From positions 1 to 64,000 of the forward strand of contig NZ_JACJRJ010000010.1 of assembly GCF_014697195.1 (NCBI RefSeq): a stretch of DNA of 64,000 bases, read 5' to 3'. Origin of the DNA: Cylindrospermum sp. FACHB-282. Lineage in GTDB: Bacteria; Cyanobacteriota; Cyanobacteriia; Cyanobacteriales; Nostocaceae. Positions 44,033 through 53,137 of this stretch are shown piece by piece. A program made the translations under genes and the position numbers. Position 1 is the stretch's first letter. Every line of letters begins with the position of its first letter. The notes beneath the pieces are model-generated. The model was not told the DNA's origin, did no database searches, and saw only the letters and a list, made by a program, of their open reading frames with translations.

Positions 44033-44770
44033 CTAGTTTTTACCTTTTAGTTTACTGGTAGGTGTAGGCGTCAACTTGGGTGATGCTGGTTGATTAGCTG
44101 CGTTTAATTCTTCTTGCAACACCTTTTGATAAACTTTAGGTAAAAAACGAGTATTAGAATTAGTTTCTATGCCATATCCCAAACTTGTCCAAGTGGGAGA
44201 CAATCGCCGCAAAACTTCATTTAACTTTCCCTGACGCAGCAGTTGAGAAATGTCAGTTTCCCAAACTCGTGAATCACTCAACCAACGGTAAACCACCACA
44301 TCTTGATACTCTGGTTCAAAACTATAACCAGTCCAAAACATTAACTGTGTCGGGCTTGGGTGATAGCGGGGAGCAATATGATACCAAGTAGTATTGATGA
44401 TTTGATATCTGCCAGCAGCCGTGGAACAATTACCAGTGTTCGGCCCTGCGACAATAGTGACGCATATCTCCGGATGACGGCTGAGGTCATTCACCTGCTG
44501 TCCACCATATAACAGAGAATAGGGACGGTTCCCACTGGCCTCACTTGCTGAGATGGTTCGCATTAAAGCACGAATGTAAGGATCACCGCCTTTCATCACT
44601 AACAGAGGCTGTTTTCCGCCTAAAACAGGGTCAGTAGGCGATCCTCCCCAGGGAATCTGCCCAAATTGCAAATCGTCAAAAACATACCACTGAAATAGAT
44701 ATACGAAGCCGAGAAGGGCAGCTATTGGGCCAATCAGCTTTTCAATGCCTTTGAGTTCAACGCCTTTCAG
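44033..44770 (-). CDS. GH104-type (lambda endolysin-like) lytic protein, likely CTG start
   Basis: A predicted muramidase/lytic transglycosylase related to phage lambda R. The pattern 'SASEASGNRPYSLLYGG', 'HPEICV', 'STAAGRYQIINTTWY' and a late 'LSPTWTSLGYG' matches that family, with the catalytic Glu in 'SEASG'. The frame is open from a stop at 44801-44803 down to 44033 but has no ATG, GTG or TTG before 44671. AAGGAG (44782-44777 on the minus strand) lies seven bases ahead of CTG at 44770, giving 'KGVELKGIEKLIGPIAALL' and a membrane helix ('IAALLGFVYLFQWYVF'), a sensible anchor. A TTG start at 44671 would delete the helix. Likely acts on peptidoglycan from the membrane. Confidence 0.75.
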   Translation of the reverse strand: MKGVELKGIEKLIGPIAALLGFVYLFQWYVFDDLQFGQIPWGGSPTDPVLGGKQPLLVMKGGDPYIRALMRTISASEASGNRPYSLLYGGQQVNDLSRHPEICVTIVAGPNTGNCSTAAGRYQIINTTWYHIAPRYHPSPTQLMFWTGYSFEPEYQDVVVYRWLSDSRVWETDISQLLRQGKLNEVLRRLSPTWTSLGYGIETNSNTRFLPKVYQKVLQEELNAANQPASPKLTPTPTSKLKGKN

Positions 44771-44886
44771 ATTTAGACTCCTTAAAATTTGCTCTCTTAG
44801 CTAACAACAATCATCGACGGCCTCATTTCGGCAAAGTTAACACAATATAGACAATAGAGACGTTCCATGCAACGTCATTTATTTCA

Positions 44887-45546
44887 TCAGGCGACGTTAG
44901 CGAATAACTCGCCAAACTTTTTAGAGGTAGCCTCAGGTTTAGCAATAATCTCGACAATTTTATTACGTGCGGCCGATTCAAACAGGGACTCGATACAAAC
45001 CAGGGCGACTTTTTGGCGGGGAATGCTACCATCGAACAATGTATCAGCACCCTGCATCACTATTGGGTTGAGATCATCTTCATTCTTCAACCCCCCAGGT
45101 CGCACAATCGTATAAGTCAGTCCACTTTTCTGGATGTACTCCTCAGCTTGTTTTTTCCACAACAAAATCAGCCAAAACAGATTTAACGGATGAAATAACT
45201 GGGAAGTACACAAAGAGGAAACAAGGACAAAATGCTCAATTCCCTTTGTCTTAGCAGCATCTACTAAATTTTTAGTACCTTCAAAATCTACCTTATAGGG
45301 CCCAGTGGGATCAAAGCTGGGTTTTGCACCAGTAGCGCACAGCAGTACTGTACTATCACCCAAAGCAGCAGACAGGCTTTCTGGTTGCAATACGTCCCCT
45401 ACCACCAACTCGACTTCAGGAGACAAAATATCTCTAGCTTTCTCGATATCGCGCACCAAGGCCCGGACAGGAATATTCCGCGCTATCAGTTCTTGGACAA
45501 TCCGGCGACCTGTTTCACCTGTTGCACCTGCTACAAATGCTTTCAT
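44887..45546 (-). CDS. NAD(P)-binding SDR protein (NmrA/Ycf39-like)
   Basis: A 219-residue atypical short-chain dehydrogenase. The Rossmann glycine motif G-A-T-G-x-x-G is present ('VAGATGETGRRIV', residues 5-17). Further blocks 'VVGDVLQPESL', 'LCATGAKPSFD', 'DFEGTKNLVDAAKTKGIEHF', 'SSLCTSQLFHP' and 'YTIVRPGGLKNE' match the cyanobacterial and plastid NAD(P)H-binding group (Tic62-like, At2g37660-like). The usual catalytic Y-x-x-x-K is degenerate. Such proteins bind dinucleotides and often help protein assembly; the substrate is unknown. Stands alone. Confidence 0.82.
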   Translation of the reverse strand: MKAFVAGATGETGRRIVQELIARNIPVRALVRDIEKARDILSPEVELVVGDVLQPESLSAALGDSTVLLCATGAKPSFDPTGPYKVDFEGTKNLVDAAKTKGIEHFVLVSSLCTSQLFHPLNLFWLILLWKKQAEEYIQKSGLTYTIVRPGGLKNEDDLNPIVMQGADTLFDGSIPRQKVALVCIESLFESAARNKIVEIIAKPEATSKKFGELFANVA

Positions 45547-45726
45547 GATAAACGCTATCCTGAGAAACTAAATATGTGTTTATTTCGTTCTTTATTTTAG
45601 TGATTTTATGAAGGTGATGACGGATTGTTGAGGTTTCCGTCAAAATGGAATCTCAGTACAAAAAATTCCTGCCAACCTGGGAATTATTAATATAGGCAAA
45701 CGCCAAAGTATATAGGAAACCCATTT

Positions 45727-46410
45727 ATGCTGCCAAGAAAGGGCGAATATCAATCTTTAGAAATAACAGAACCAATTTTACCTGTGGCGTTAAGCGTAGC
45801 AGAAGATGAGAACCCATTAAAAGAAGCAAATGTATCCAATACAACAAAATTTCATGGCCGTTATCAAGACTTTATGGAAATGTATGCTCCTGTAGAGGTG
45901 GTTGCTGAGTATATTGGTGCTCACAAATCTTGGTTTTATCGCTGCGCTGAACCCATGAAGGTGCAACCATTGGGAGAAAATGGCTATGCTTTAGTAATTG
46001 GTCGTTTTGGATCTTTTGGTTATGAAGTAGAGCCGAAGGTTGGTTTGGAATTATTACCGCCAGATGGAGGTATATACCGCATCCGCACTATACCCATACC
46101 TGACTACCAGCCACCTGGTTATGATGTGGATTATCGAGCATCGCTACAGTTAATCAAAAATGTGGCTAATGATGTATCTGCCAATGTCGGTGAGATTACA
46201 CGAGTTGAATGGGATTTGGATTTGACGGTTGATCTGCAGTTTCCTAGATTTATTCAGCGATTGCCTCAGTCTTTAATTCAATCTACAGGCGATCGCTTAC
46301 TTAATCAAATCGTTCGCCAAGTCTCCCGTCGCTTAACTAAAAAAGTCCAAGAAGATTTTCATCAATCCTTCGGTATATCGTTTCCTGTCAAATCTCAAAA
46401 AAAGCGCTGA
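45727..46410 (+). CDS. DUF1997 family protein
   Basis: A 227-residue soluble protein that matches my recollection of DUF1997, a family found in cyanobacteria and plastids. Visible features are the central 'FYRCAEPMKVQPLGENGYAL', 'FGSFGYEVEPKVGLELLP' and a late 'DLQFPRFIQRLPQSLIQ', consistent with a START/SRPBCC-like beta-rich pocket. No signal peptide or membrane segment. The role is unknown. Family assignment is from pattern memory and should be treated as fairly, not fully, secure. Confidence 0.62.
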   Translation: MLPRKGEYQSLEITEPILPVALSVAEDENPLKEANVSNTTKFHGRYQDFMEMYAPVEVVAEYIGAHKSWFYRCAEPMKVQPLGENGYALVIGRFGSFGYEVEPKVGLELLPPDGGIYRIRTIPIPDYQPPGYDVDYRASLQLIKNVANDVSANVGEITRVEWDLDLTVDLQFPRFIQRLPQSLIQSTGDRLLNQIVRQVSRRLTKKVQEDFHQSFGISFPVKSQKKR

Positions 46411-46461
46411 ATCAATGTCATTAGTCAATAGGTAATGACTAATGACCTGTTTGACCAATGA

Positions 46462-46932
46462 CTATGCTTTACTGAGAATTCTTTGGACAATTTCCACCCC
46501 AGAGACAGCCTGCCAGACAAAAAGCCCCAAAAGCCCAAAATTCAGCAGAATGTGAGTCACACGCGCCCAATTTGCCCCTTTTTGCATAAAAGGAGATAGG
46601 GACGCAGAAAATGCAATCAGACAAGTCATGCCAAGTCCTGCTAGCAGGTGAGAGGAAACAAACAATTTACCATTATTGATGTAGGTGACAGCCATGCCAC
46701 CAATGGCACCTGCAACCATCAAAGCTAAAAGTATAGACCCGATTTGGTGGTGTTTGAGGCTATATTTCCCTTTAATCAATTCTTTCTTTTCTTCGCCCTG
46801 AGCATTTCTGGTACGCTGTATTTGCAGCCCCAGGTAGGCAGCATAAATTGAGACTGCTAATAGCACCCACATCATTAGCGGGTGAAAAAAGGTAAGCAAA
46901 AATTTCACCGATGGGGAAAGTTCTAGACTCAT
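46462..46932 (-). CDS. DUF4079 membrane protein
   Basis: A 156-residue integral membrane protein with four predicted helices (about residues 10-35, 62-84, 90-112 and 124-148). His-containing motifs 'FFHPLMMW', 'LKHHQIGS', 'SSHLLAG' and 'VTHILLN' could bind heme, as in cytochrome b561-like folds. The pattern matches the cyanobacterial DUF4079 family. Electron transfer is only a suggestion. It neighbours smpB with 124 bp between, not obviously in operon. Confidence 0.65.
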   Translation of the reverse strand: MSLELSPSVKFLLTFFHPLMMWVLLAVSIYAAYLGLQIQRTRNAQGEEKKELIKGKYSLKHHQIGSILLALMVAGAIGGMAVTYINNGKLFVSSHLLAGLGMTCLIAFSASLSPFMQKGANWARVTHILLNFGLLGLFVWQAVSGVEIVQRILSKA

Positions 46933-47056
46933 CGTGTTCTCTTCTAATTATTAAATCTTCATAAAACTTAGTATACCTTGATTTTGTGTGCCTAAAGCAG
47001 GGTAATAGGTAGTGGGTAATAGTTTTTTCCTATTACCTGTTACCCATTACCAACCC

Positions 47057-47524
47057 TTAATAATTTTTCATCGCCCGTTGAATATCGCGCTGATCTTGGC
47101 GGCGTTTCAGGTCTTCTCGTTTGTCGTGGAGCTTTTTACCTTTGCCAAGGGCGATACTCACCTTCACCCAGCCTCGTTTGAGATACATTTTCAAAGGGAC
47201 TAATGTTAAACCCTGCTGTTCCACCTTACCAATTAGCTTGCGGATTTCTTGGCGATGCAGCAGCAGCTTGCGCGTGCGACGGGGTTCATGATTAAAATAT
47301 TGTCCACTAGCGTTGTAAGGCGAGATATGCATGTTGATTAGCCATGCTTGGCCATCGCGAATTAAGGCATAGCCATCTTGGAGATTGACTTTACCCTCGC
47401 GGATCGACTTCACCTCTGTTCCTGTCAACTGAATTCCAGCTTCGTAGGTTTCTAGGATTTCGTACAGATAACGGGCTTGTCGATTGTCGGTAATAACTTT
47501 GTAACCGTCGTTCTGATCACTCAT
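47057..47524 (-). CDS. smpB: SsrA-binding protein SmpB
   Basis: A 155-residue tmRNA partner for rescue of stalled ribosomes. The fold is recognisable from 'NRQARYLYEILETYEAGIQL' (residues 13-32), 'GTEVKSIREGKVNLQDGYA', 'HISPYNASGQYFNHEPRRTR' and the basic tail 'LGKGKKLHDKREDLKRRD'-like segment (about residues 126-145) that enters the ribosomal A site. Length is standard. The gene is monocistronic here, followed by a heptamer-rich gap. No tmRNA gene was seen in the window. Confidence 0.96.
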   Translation of the reverse strand: MSDQNDGYKVITDNRQARYLYEILETYEAGIQLTGTEVKSIREGKVNLQDGYALIRDGQAWLINMHISPYNASGQYFNHEPRRTRKLLLHRQEIRKLIGKVEQQGLTLVPLKMYLKRGWVKVSIALGKGKKLHDKREDLKRRQDQRDIQRAMKNY

Positions 47525-48147
47525 TGAAAATTTTGCTTGCGTTAAATATTGCCTGAAAAATTATTAGACTGATTTTTGACATTCCCACGGCTTCTAGCCT
47601 TGGCATTCTTGGTTTAGTAACATCCTTCTACACCATATTTGGTTTGGTGTGAGATATTTATTCTTTACTCCCAACCTTACAGGTTTACCGCATCTAGCCC
47701 CCACTGAGAACAAATTTTGTTCTTTGGTACTCTATTATTTAATATTTTAGCCTTGCAAGCTTTCGGAACACAGAATTCCCTATCTATAGTTTTACAGATG
47801 TCTTGCCTGATTCGCTACCGCCAGATGATGGGTAGACGCGGTAGCCTGGCTATTTTTAGTCGAGGGTGGGTCAAAAGATGGTGAGTGATTACTCCAGTTA
47901 CGTGATAAGTTGTTACGAATTACAAAACTCTCTGTGGTTATTAGGTGCAGAGAGTCCCAGGTGCGTTAGACTTCTTTAACACTTCCTCAGGATTTAAGAT
48001 TTTCTTTAGAAATCAGCCCTCAGGCAGTCATTAGCTGGTAATCCTGTCATAGTATGAAACATAAGAACACTATTATTGCCTGTGTTCATTGATAGTGCTC
48101 ATAGAAGCAAATTTCTTAGTAAAAAAAATGCTAGGGGTTTATTGTCC
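47525..48147. other. Intergenic region upstream of smpB and of a response regulator
   Basis: No gene. From 47576 it carries a 'ttgacattccca' + hairpin + 'ggcattcttgg' block resembling the right-end signature seen near 49880. A 17-bp palindrome (agaacaaa/tttgttct) lies near 47708-47724. The rest shows nothing clear. Confidence 0.4.
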
Positions 48148-48831
48148 ATGCCCTTGACGATCCTTGTGGTGGATGACGACCTGGGCACTCGTCTGTCTAT
48201 TAGCGATTATCTTGAACTGTCTGGCTACTCGGTGATTACGGCTGATGACGGTCAAGAGGGTTTGGCGATGGTCGAAAAGTACCATCCTGACTTGATTGTC
48301 ACTGATATTGTCATGCCACGGATGAACGGCTATGAGCTGGTGCGCCGGGTGCGTCAACAGCCAGCATTTCGTTTATTGCCTGTAATTTTGTTAACAGCAC
48401 GCACAAAAACCCAGGAAAGAATTCTGGGCTACCAATCAGGGTGCGATTTATACTTGCCCAAGCCTTTTGAACTAGAAGAGTTAGCGGCAGCGATTCGCAA
48501 TCTTCTGGAGCGATCGCAAATCATTCAATCAGAGTACCGCTTTTCTCATAGAGACAATTTCGGCACTTCCACCGCAACAAAAGCAGTGGATGCCCATAAT
48601 CCTCTGTTCACTCAGATTCACGAATCCCAGATGCTGTCATCACTGACTTCCAGAGAGCAGGAAGTCCTAGAGCTATTGACTCATGGTCTGTCTAATGCCG
48701 ACATGGGTCATCAGCTACACCTAAGTCCACGAACTGTGGAAAAGTACGTTAGCAGTTTATTGAGAAAAACTTCAACAAACAACCGAGCGGAACTAGTACG
48801 TTTTGCCATGAAGCATGGTCTAGTGGAATAG
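48148..48831 (+). CDS. NarL-type response regulator
   Basis: About 227 residues: an N-terminal receiver domain (phospho-acceptor Asp in 'PDLIVTDIVMP', acidic pair in 'VVDDDLG', Lys in 'YLPKPFE') and a C-terminal LuxR-type HTH ('LTSREQEVLELLTHGLSNAD', then 'LHLSPRTVEKYVSSLLRKT'). A linker of about 40 polar residues joins them. The ATG at 48148 is chosen because the receiver begins immediately ('MPLTILVVDDD'); the TTG at 48076 adds an unlikely extension. No kinase is adjacent. The cognate sensor and targets cannot be told. Confidence 0.9.
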   Translation: MPLTILVVDDDLGTRLSISDYLELSGYSVITADDGQEGLAMVEKYHPDLIVTDIVMPRMNGYELVRRVRQQPAFRLLPVILLTARTKTQERILGYQSGCDLYLPKPFELEELAAAIRNLLERSQIIQSEYRFSHRDNFGTSTATKAVDAHNPLFTQIHESQMLSSLTSREQEVLELLTHGLSNADMGHQLHLSPRTVEKYVSSLLRKTSTNNRAELVRFAMKHGLVE

Positions 48832-48871
48832 AGTGCTGAGTTAGTAGCTTTTTCCACTACTTACCTGCCCC

Positions 48872-49390
48872 TTAGACATCTAAATCAGTACTCAGGACTC
48901 CTTCTATGTATTTGAGCAGACCTTCACAAGCATCAACAAGTAGATCAATTACCTGATTAAACCCCTCTGTACCACCATAATAGGGGTCTGGAACTTCTTT
49001 GAGGGTGTGTTTAGAGCAAAAATCACACATCAAATGGACTTTATGGTGATACTGCCCAGAGGGGTCAACAGAGAGGATATCGTCATAATTCTGTCGATCC
49101 ATCGCCAAAATCAAATCAAATTCTTGAAAATCTGACTTTTGAAACTGACGGGCTTGACCACGCAGTTGAAATCCCAGCTTTGTCGCCGCCGCCGCACTCA
49201 TACGACGGTCAGGTGAGCTACCAATGTGATAACTAGAGGTACCAGCCGAATCGCAGATCACGCGTATGCCTTTGGCATCGGCGCGGTCATCGCTGAAACC
49301 AACCTGCTCAATAAGATGATTCATAATATTTTCTGCCGATGGCGATCGGCAGATATTACCCAAGCAGACAAATAAAAGTTTGTAAGGCAT
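48872..49390 (-). CDS. Low-molecular-weight protein-tyrosine phosphatase
   Basis: A 172-residue phosphatase with the P-loop C-x5-R near the N-terminus ('VCLGNICRSPSAE', residues 8-20) and the general-acid Asp in 'EVPDPYYGG' (about residues 132-140). Length and motif order match the LMW-PTP family, which dephosphorylates tyrosine on proteins and also arginine in some bacteria. Downstream of ybaB on the same strand, separated by a long hairpin (49414-49456). Confidence 0.92.
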   Translation of the reverse strand: MPYKLLFVCLGNICRSPSAENIMNHLIEQVGFSDDRADAKGIRVICDSAGTSSYHIGSSPDRRMSAAAATKLGFQLRGQARQFQKSDFQEFDLILAMDRQNYDDILSVDPSGQYHHKVHLMCDFCSKHTLKEVPDPYYGGTEGFNQVIDLLVDACEGLLKYIEGVLSTDLDV

Positions 49391-49413
49391 ATATTATATT
49401 TTGTGCTTTGTCA

Positions 49414-49456
49414 TTAGTCCTTTGTCGTTAGTTATTGGCTAATGACAAAGGACTAA
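49414..49456. repeat. 18-bp-stem hairpin
   Basis: TTAGTCCTTTGTC (49414-49426) pairs perfectly with GACAAAGGACTAA (49444-49456), and the stem extends inward by about five more pairs to a TTATTGG loop. It is built from 'tcattagt'-type repeat units and stands between two leftward genes, where it could end or process the ybaB transcript. Confidence 0.65.
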
Positions 49457-49473
49457 TAACTAATGACCATTGA

Positions 49474-49821
49474 CTAAAATCCAGGAAGCTCCAGTCCACT
49501 GGTTAATTCTTCCATCCGTTCCCGCATTGTTGCAGTGGATTTGATGTAAGCGTCTTTCATTGCCACTGTGACGAGATCGGAAAGTACTTCTGCACCTTCT
49601 CCTAGGGCATCTGGAGAAATTTCCACTCGCTTGGGTTCTTGGTTACCACTGACAATAACCTTGACCAGACCACCGCCAGACTCTCCTAGAATTTCCATTT
49701 GCTCCAATTCATCTTGGAGTCGCTTTGCGCCTTCTTGAACTTGCTGCGCTTTTTTAAAAGCTTCGGCCAGTTCTTTCATTTTTCCCAAGCCAAAGCCAAA
49801 TCCCTGTCCTTTTCCTGTCAT
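49474..49821 (-). CDS. YbaB/EbfC nucleoid-associated protein
   Basis: A 115-residue DNA-binding protein of the YbaB/EbfC family. It has a Gly-rich start ('[19 protein letters not shown]'), a helical segment ('[20 protein letters not shown]') and the conserved beta region '[20 protein letters not shown]', ending in the amphipathic '[20 protein letters not shown]'. It forms dimers that coat DNA. In many bacteria ybaB pairs with recR/dnaX, but not here. Confidence 0.93.
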   Translation of the reverse strand: MTGKGQGFGFGLGKMKELAEAFKKAQQVQEGAKRLQDELEQMEILGESGGGLVKVIVSGNQEPKRVEISPDALGEGAEVLSDLVTVAMKDAYIKSTATMRERMEELTSGLELPGF

Positions 49822-49879
49822 AATTGATTATTCGCCTGTGCGCTGAATGACAAATCAAATTTAATTATAGATGCGGTGG

Positions 49880-50102
49880 TTGACACTCCCCGCTTTAAAG
49901 AGACGAGGATTCTTGCTTCAAAGGGATTCCAACGAATTTACCCGCGAATGAGGCGCCGCTGGGCTAACAGCAAGCATCTTAACCTGATGTCCCCATGTTA
50001 AAAAGGAAAATAAAGGGGATTTGAATCCCCCGTGTCGCATTTCATCCCTGGTCTAAAGACACAGGGGCTCTCATGCTCCCGCTTACTTCCTTGTAATTAG
50101 TA
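49880..50102 (+). mobile_element. tnpB 3'-end / right-end relic (IS200/IS605-like)
   Basis: Starts with TTGACACTCCCC + decayed hairpin + gaggattcttg and ends at 50075-50102 with sequence matching the last codons of the tnpB at 39401 at 22 of 28 positions, including ATGCTCCCGCT and AATTAG. The intervening DNA (ggggatttgaatcccc near 50024 and ttcatccctggtctaaagac near 50041) is hairpin-rich. This is a non-coding relic that may still encode guide-RNA-like structure. It fills the ybaB-murB gap (49822-50150). Confidence 0.45.
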
Positions 50103-50150
50103 ATTGGTAAACTCTTGATCTAGTTCTCAGCCCCTAATCACTAGTCCCTT

Positions 50151-51149
50151 TCAACAAGCAGCTTGAAACTCACCGATCATTTTGACTTCTGGTTCTAACC
50201 AAATTGACCAACGTTCTTGTACTTGGTATTGGATGTGACGAATGAGACAAAAAATATCGCTGGCTTTAGCCCCTCCACGATTAACAATAAAATTGGCATG
50301 AAGTTGTGCTACTTGCGCTCCGCCAATTTGGTAGCCTTTTAGACCAGTTTGTTCAATTAACCACCCAGCAGCGTAAGGTGTGGGATTACGAAACACACTG
50401 CCACAACTGGGGAAGTTATAGGGTTGGGTAGACAGGCGATGCTGCTTGTTTTCCTTGGTTGCTGCTACAACCTTTACAGGATCAGCACCTGGTTGAAGTT
50501 GTAAAGTAGCTTGAGTGACTATGCGTTGGCCACCTTGTAGTAATGAACTCCGGTATTGGTAACCTAATTGGTCGGGGGTGATAGTTTCCACTGTACCTTC
50601 GGCTGAAAGCAGTTGGGCGCTGACTAACATATCTGCAATACAGCTATTATGTGCCCCTGCATTCATCACCACAGCTCCACCAACGGTTCCAGGGATACCA
50701 ACAGCCCATTCCAATCCTTCCCACCCCAGATCCGCTGCGTACCATGCCAAACCAGGTATAGATTCTCCCGCAGCAACGGTTAATTGACCTGTTTGGGGAT
50801 CGAAATAGTTAGAGCGGAGATGACGGGTAGCGATAACTAAGCCCGGTATACCCCGATCACTTACCAATAAATTAGAACCTGCCCCTAGTATTGTTACTTT
50901 TAAATCTTGTTCTTTTGCATACTTAAGGCTTGCTTGTAGCGCTTCTAAGTTTCGGGGGGCAACGTACCATTCAGCTGCGCCCCCAACCCTATAGGAAGTA
51001 AACGCTGACAAGGAAGCTTGGGACTTAATCACACAATCAGTTTTTGGTAAGTAAATTATTTCACTATCGACCGAATTAGCTGTTTCCTGTTTCTTTGTAG
51101 TCAAAGCAGAAACTGTGCAAAGGTTTCCAGCTGCCTGGGAGGTTGTCAT
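50151..51149 (-). CDS. murB: UDP-N-acetylmuramate dehydrogenase MurB
   Basis: About 332 residues, FAD-dependent reductase converting UDP-GlcNAc-enolpyruvate to UDP-MurNAc for peptidoglycan. Seen: the PP-loop-like '[20 protein letters not shown]', '[23 protein letters not shown]' (split), 'YRSSLLQ', 'CGSVFRNP' with the catalytic Ser and '[11 protein letters not shown]'. It is a type IIa-like MurB lacking long insertions. The ATG at 51149 ('MTTSQAAGN') is chosen; the frame to 51263 starts with TTG and its extra residues have no counterpart in MurB. Follows murC on the same strand, a normal mur pair. Confidence 0.95.
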   Translation of the reverse strand: MTTSQAAGNLCTVSALTTKKQETANSVDSEIIYLPKTDCVIKSQASLSAFTSYRVGGAAEWYVAPRNLEALQASLKYAKEQDLKVTILGAGSNLLVSDRGIPGLVIATRHLRSNYFDPQTGQLTVAAGESIPGLAWYAADLGWEGLEWAVGIPGTVGGAVVMNAGAHNSCIADMLVSAQLLSAEGTVETITPDQLGYQYRSSLLQGGQRIVTQATLQLQPGADPVKVVAATKENKQHRLSTQPYNFPSCGSVFRNPTPYAAGWLIEQTGLKGYQIGGAQVAQLHANFIVNRGGAKASDIFCLIRHIQYQVQERWSIWLEPEVKMIGEFQAAC

Positions 51150-51274
51150 CTTTACTTCAAATGATGAATTTTTTACTTTTATATACCGTTTAAATACGGT
51201 AATATCATTAACTAATGGAAGCATTGCTAGATGGGTAATTTGGTCAGAAACGAAACCTAGCAAGTCTCGTTAAC

Positions 51275-52732
51275 TTAGGATGTAGCTTTAGCTGGCTCGC
51301 GCAGTGTTGCCATGACTTCAGGAATCACCTGATTCAAATTTCCGGCTCCCAGAAACAGGGCTAAATCTCCAGGACGCAGTGTTTGCGACAAGAACTCGCA
51401 CACTGAGGATAAAGTTGGTTGATAAACTACCTGGGAGTGCTGTTTAGCTATTTCTGCCGCCAGTTGTTCACCACTAACCTGCCCTAAATCAGGTTCGCCT
51501 GCACTGTAAATGTCAGTCAGTACGACCAAATCAGCATGAGTAAAGGACTCGGCAAATTCTTCTAAAAAGGTAAGTGTGCGGCTGTAGCGATGGGGTTGGA
51601 AAATGGCAACTACTCTTTGCCCTGGTCTGGTTTGAAGGCGTGCTGCGGCGAGAGTAGCGCGAATTTCACTGGGGTGATGAGCGTAGTCATCGATGAAGGT
51701 AATACCATCGACTTCACCCCGAAACTCAAAGCGGCGTCTTGCGCCTTCAAAGGTGGCAATACCTTTGGCGATCGCTCCAAATTCTAAACCAAGGGCGCGT
51801 CCCACAGCCACGGCTGCTAGGGCGTTGCTCAGGTTGTGCCGACTCAGCAACCGCAAATTCAACACACCTAAAGCTTTGCCTCGTTCCCAAACAAGAGCTG
51901 TTGTGCCATCAGCGCGATAGTCAACATTGCTAACTGTGTAGTCAGCCTCTGTATCTGGATATAAGCTGTAGGTAATTGTTGGTTGCAGGCGATCGCGCAC
52001 TGTATTACAATCAATACTACCAACTAAAATTTTGCATCCTTGGGCAAATTTTTGGAAGATGTCAACGACTTCCTCTAATGTCTGGTAATGGTCGGGATGA
52101 TCCAGTTCAATATTAGTAATAATGCCAATCTCTGGGGCGTGTTTCACCAGGGAACCATCTGATTCATCTGCCTCCGCTACTAGATATTGACTTTCTCCGA
52201 GTCGCGCATTGCCAGACCAAGCATTTACTTCACCACCAACCAAAATTGTTGGGTCTAGACCAGCCTGGAGTAGCATATAACCAATCATGCTACTAGTTGT
52301 AGTTTTGCCGTGGGTTCCTGCTACGGCAATGCTGTAGTAATCAGCAATTAAAGCAGCTAGTACATCTGAACGATGTAAAATTGGGCAGCCTAATTCTAGG
52401 GCTGCTGTATATTCGCAATTATTTGTGTTAATAGCTGTTGAACAAATTACTTGGGGCATTACTGACTTGTCCCCAGTTAATTTCTCCTGTGAGTTTAATA
52501 CTCCATTAGCTGATACCTGAGGAAGAAAGAATTTCAAATTGCTTGCTTCTTGTGTACCAAAAATATGAGCTCCGATAGATTCCAACTTTCGTGTCATGTG
52601 GTTTGGACGCAAATCCGAACCGGATACTGGTAATTGACGTTTTGCCAAAACATAAGCCAGGGCGGACATCCCAATACCGCCAATCCCAATGAAATGAAAT
52701 GGTCTACCGCTAAAATCTATAGAATTACTCAT
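51275..52732 (-). CDS. murC: UDP-N-acetylmuramate-L-alanine ligase MurC
   Basis: A 485-residue cytoplasmic ligase that adds L-Ala to UDP-MurNAc. Three Mur-ligase domains: N-terminal Rossmann part ('IGIGGIGMSALAYVLAKR', residues 14-31), central ATPase with 'AVAGTHGKTTTSSMIGYML' and 'VAEADESDGSLV', and the C-terminal domain with 'FIDDYAHHPSEIRATL' and 'FQPHRYSRT'. Length is typical. First gene of a murC-murB pair. Confidence 0.97.
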   Translation of the reverse strand: MSNSIDFSGRPFHFIGIGGIGMSALAYVLAKRQLPVSGSDLRPNHMTRKLESIGAHIFGTQEASNLKFFLPQVSANGVLNSQEKLTGDKSVMPQVICSTAINTNNCEYTAALELGCPILHRSDVLAALIADYYSIAVAGTHGKTTTSSMIGYMLLQAGLDPTILVGGEVNAWSGNARLGESQYLVAEADESDGSLVKHAPEIGIITNIELDHPDHYQTLEEVVDIFQKFAQGCKILVGSIDCNTVRDRLQPTITYSLYPDTEADYTVSNVDYRADGTTALVWERGKALGVLNLRLLSRHNLSNALAAVAVGRALGLEFGAIAKGIATFEGARRRFEFRGEVDGITFIDDYAHHPSEIRATLAAARLQTRPGQRVVAIFQPHRYSRTLTFLEEFAESFTHADLVVLTDIYSAGEPDLGQVSGEQLAAEIAKQHSQVVYQPTLSSVCEFLSQTLRPGDLALFLGAGNLNQVIPEVMATLREPAKATS

Positions 52733-53014
52733 TGCTTGCTCCTCTTATACCACACCACACCATAATCACAAATGACACGCGTATCATAACAGGATTTTGA
52801 TTTTTACCGATACATCTCCTGCATTATTCTCATATCTGATGAATGACTGATTTTTTTGTGCTGGTTTTGCTTGTTCAAAAAGATTTTACCTCTGTGGGAG
52901 GTTTTTTCTATTTCTGACCTGTTTTTATGATTATTCTGAAAGTTATTGCCGCATCGGGAAAAAAATTCTTGTAATGTCAAATACATATTTTTGGTCACCT
53001 TACTGGTAATGCCG
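52733..53014. other. Divergent promoter interval of murC
   Basis: No gene supported. The leftward frame at 52804-52998 lacks any recognisable feature. The interval holds murC's promoter region. Confidence 0.3.
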
Positions 53015-53117
53015 ACAATAGTACATTGGTAGTGAAACTGATTTTAAATTGCATAAAGTCTAGCCGTGAATTGACTACAATAGTACATTGGTAGTGAAAC
53101 TATTTTTCAATTGCATA
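53015..53117 (+). repeat. 62-bp-period direct repeat upstream of nadD
   Basis: ACAATAGTACATTGGTAGTG and the next five bases occur identically at 53015-53039 and 53077-53101, followed in both by a T/A-rich tract and ttgcata. The duplication lies right upstream of nadD and could represent a doubled promoter or regulator site. Confidence 0.8.
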
Positions 53118-53137
53118 GAGAGCTATGGCTTGACTGG

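Noticed and set aside
50015-50040. tRNA T-arm-like sequence (GGGGATTTGAATCCCC, either strand)
   Set aside because: The G53-C61 pair, acceptor stem and anticodon arm are missing; it is better explained as a hairpin of the transposon relic.
52804-52998. 64-codon leftward frame between murC and nadD
   Set aside because: Basic, low-complexity, no ribosome-binding site; overlaps the murC promoter interval.
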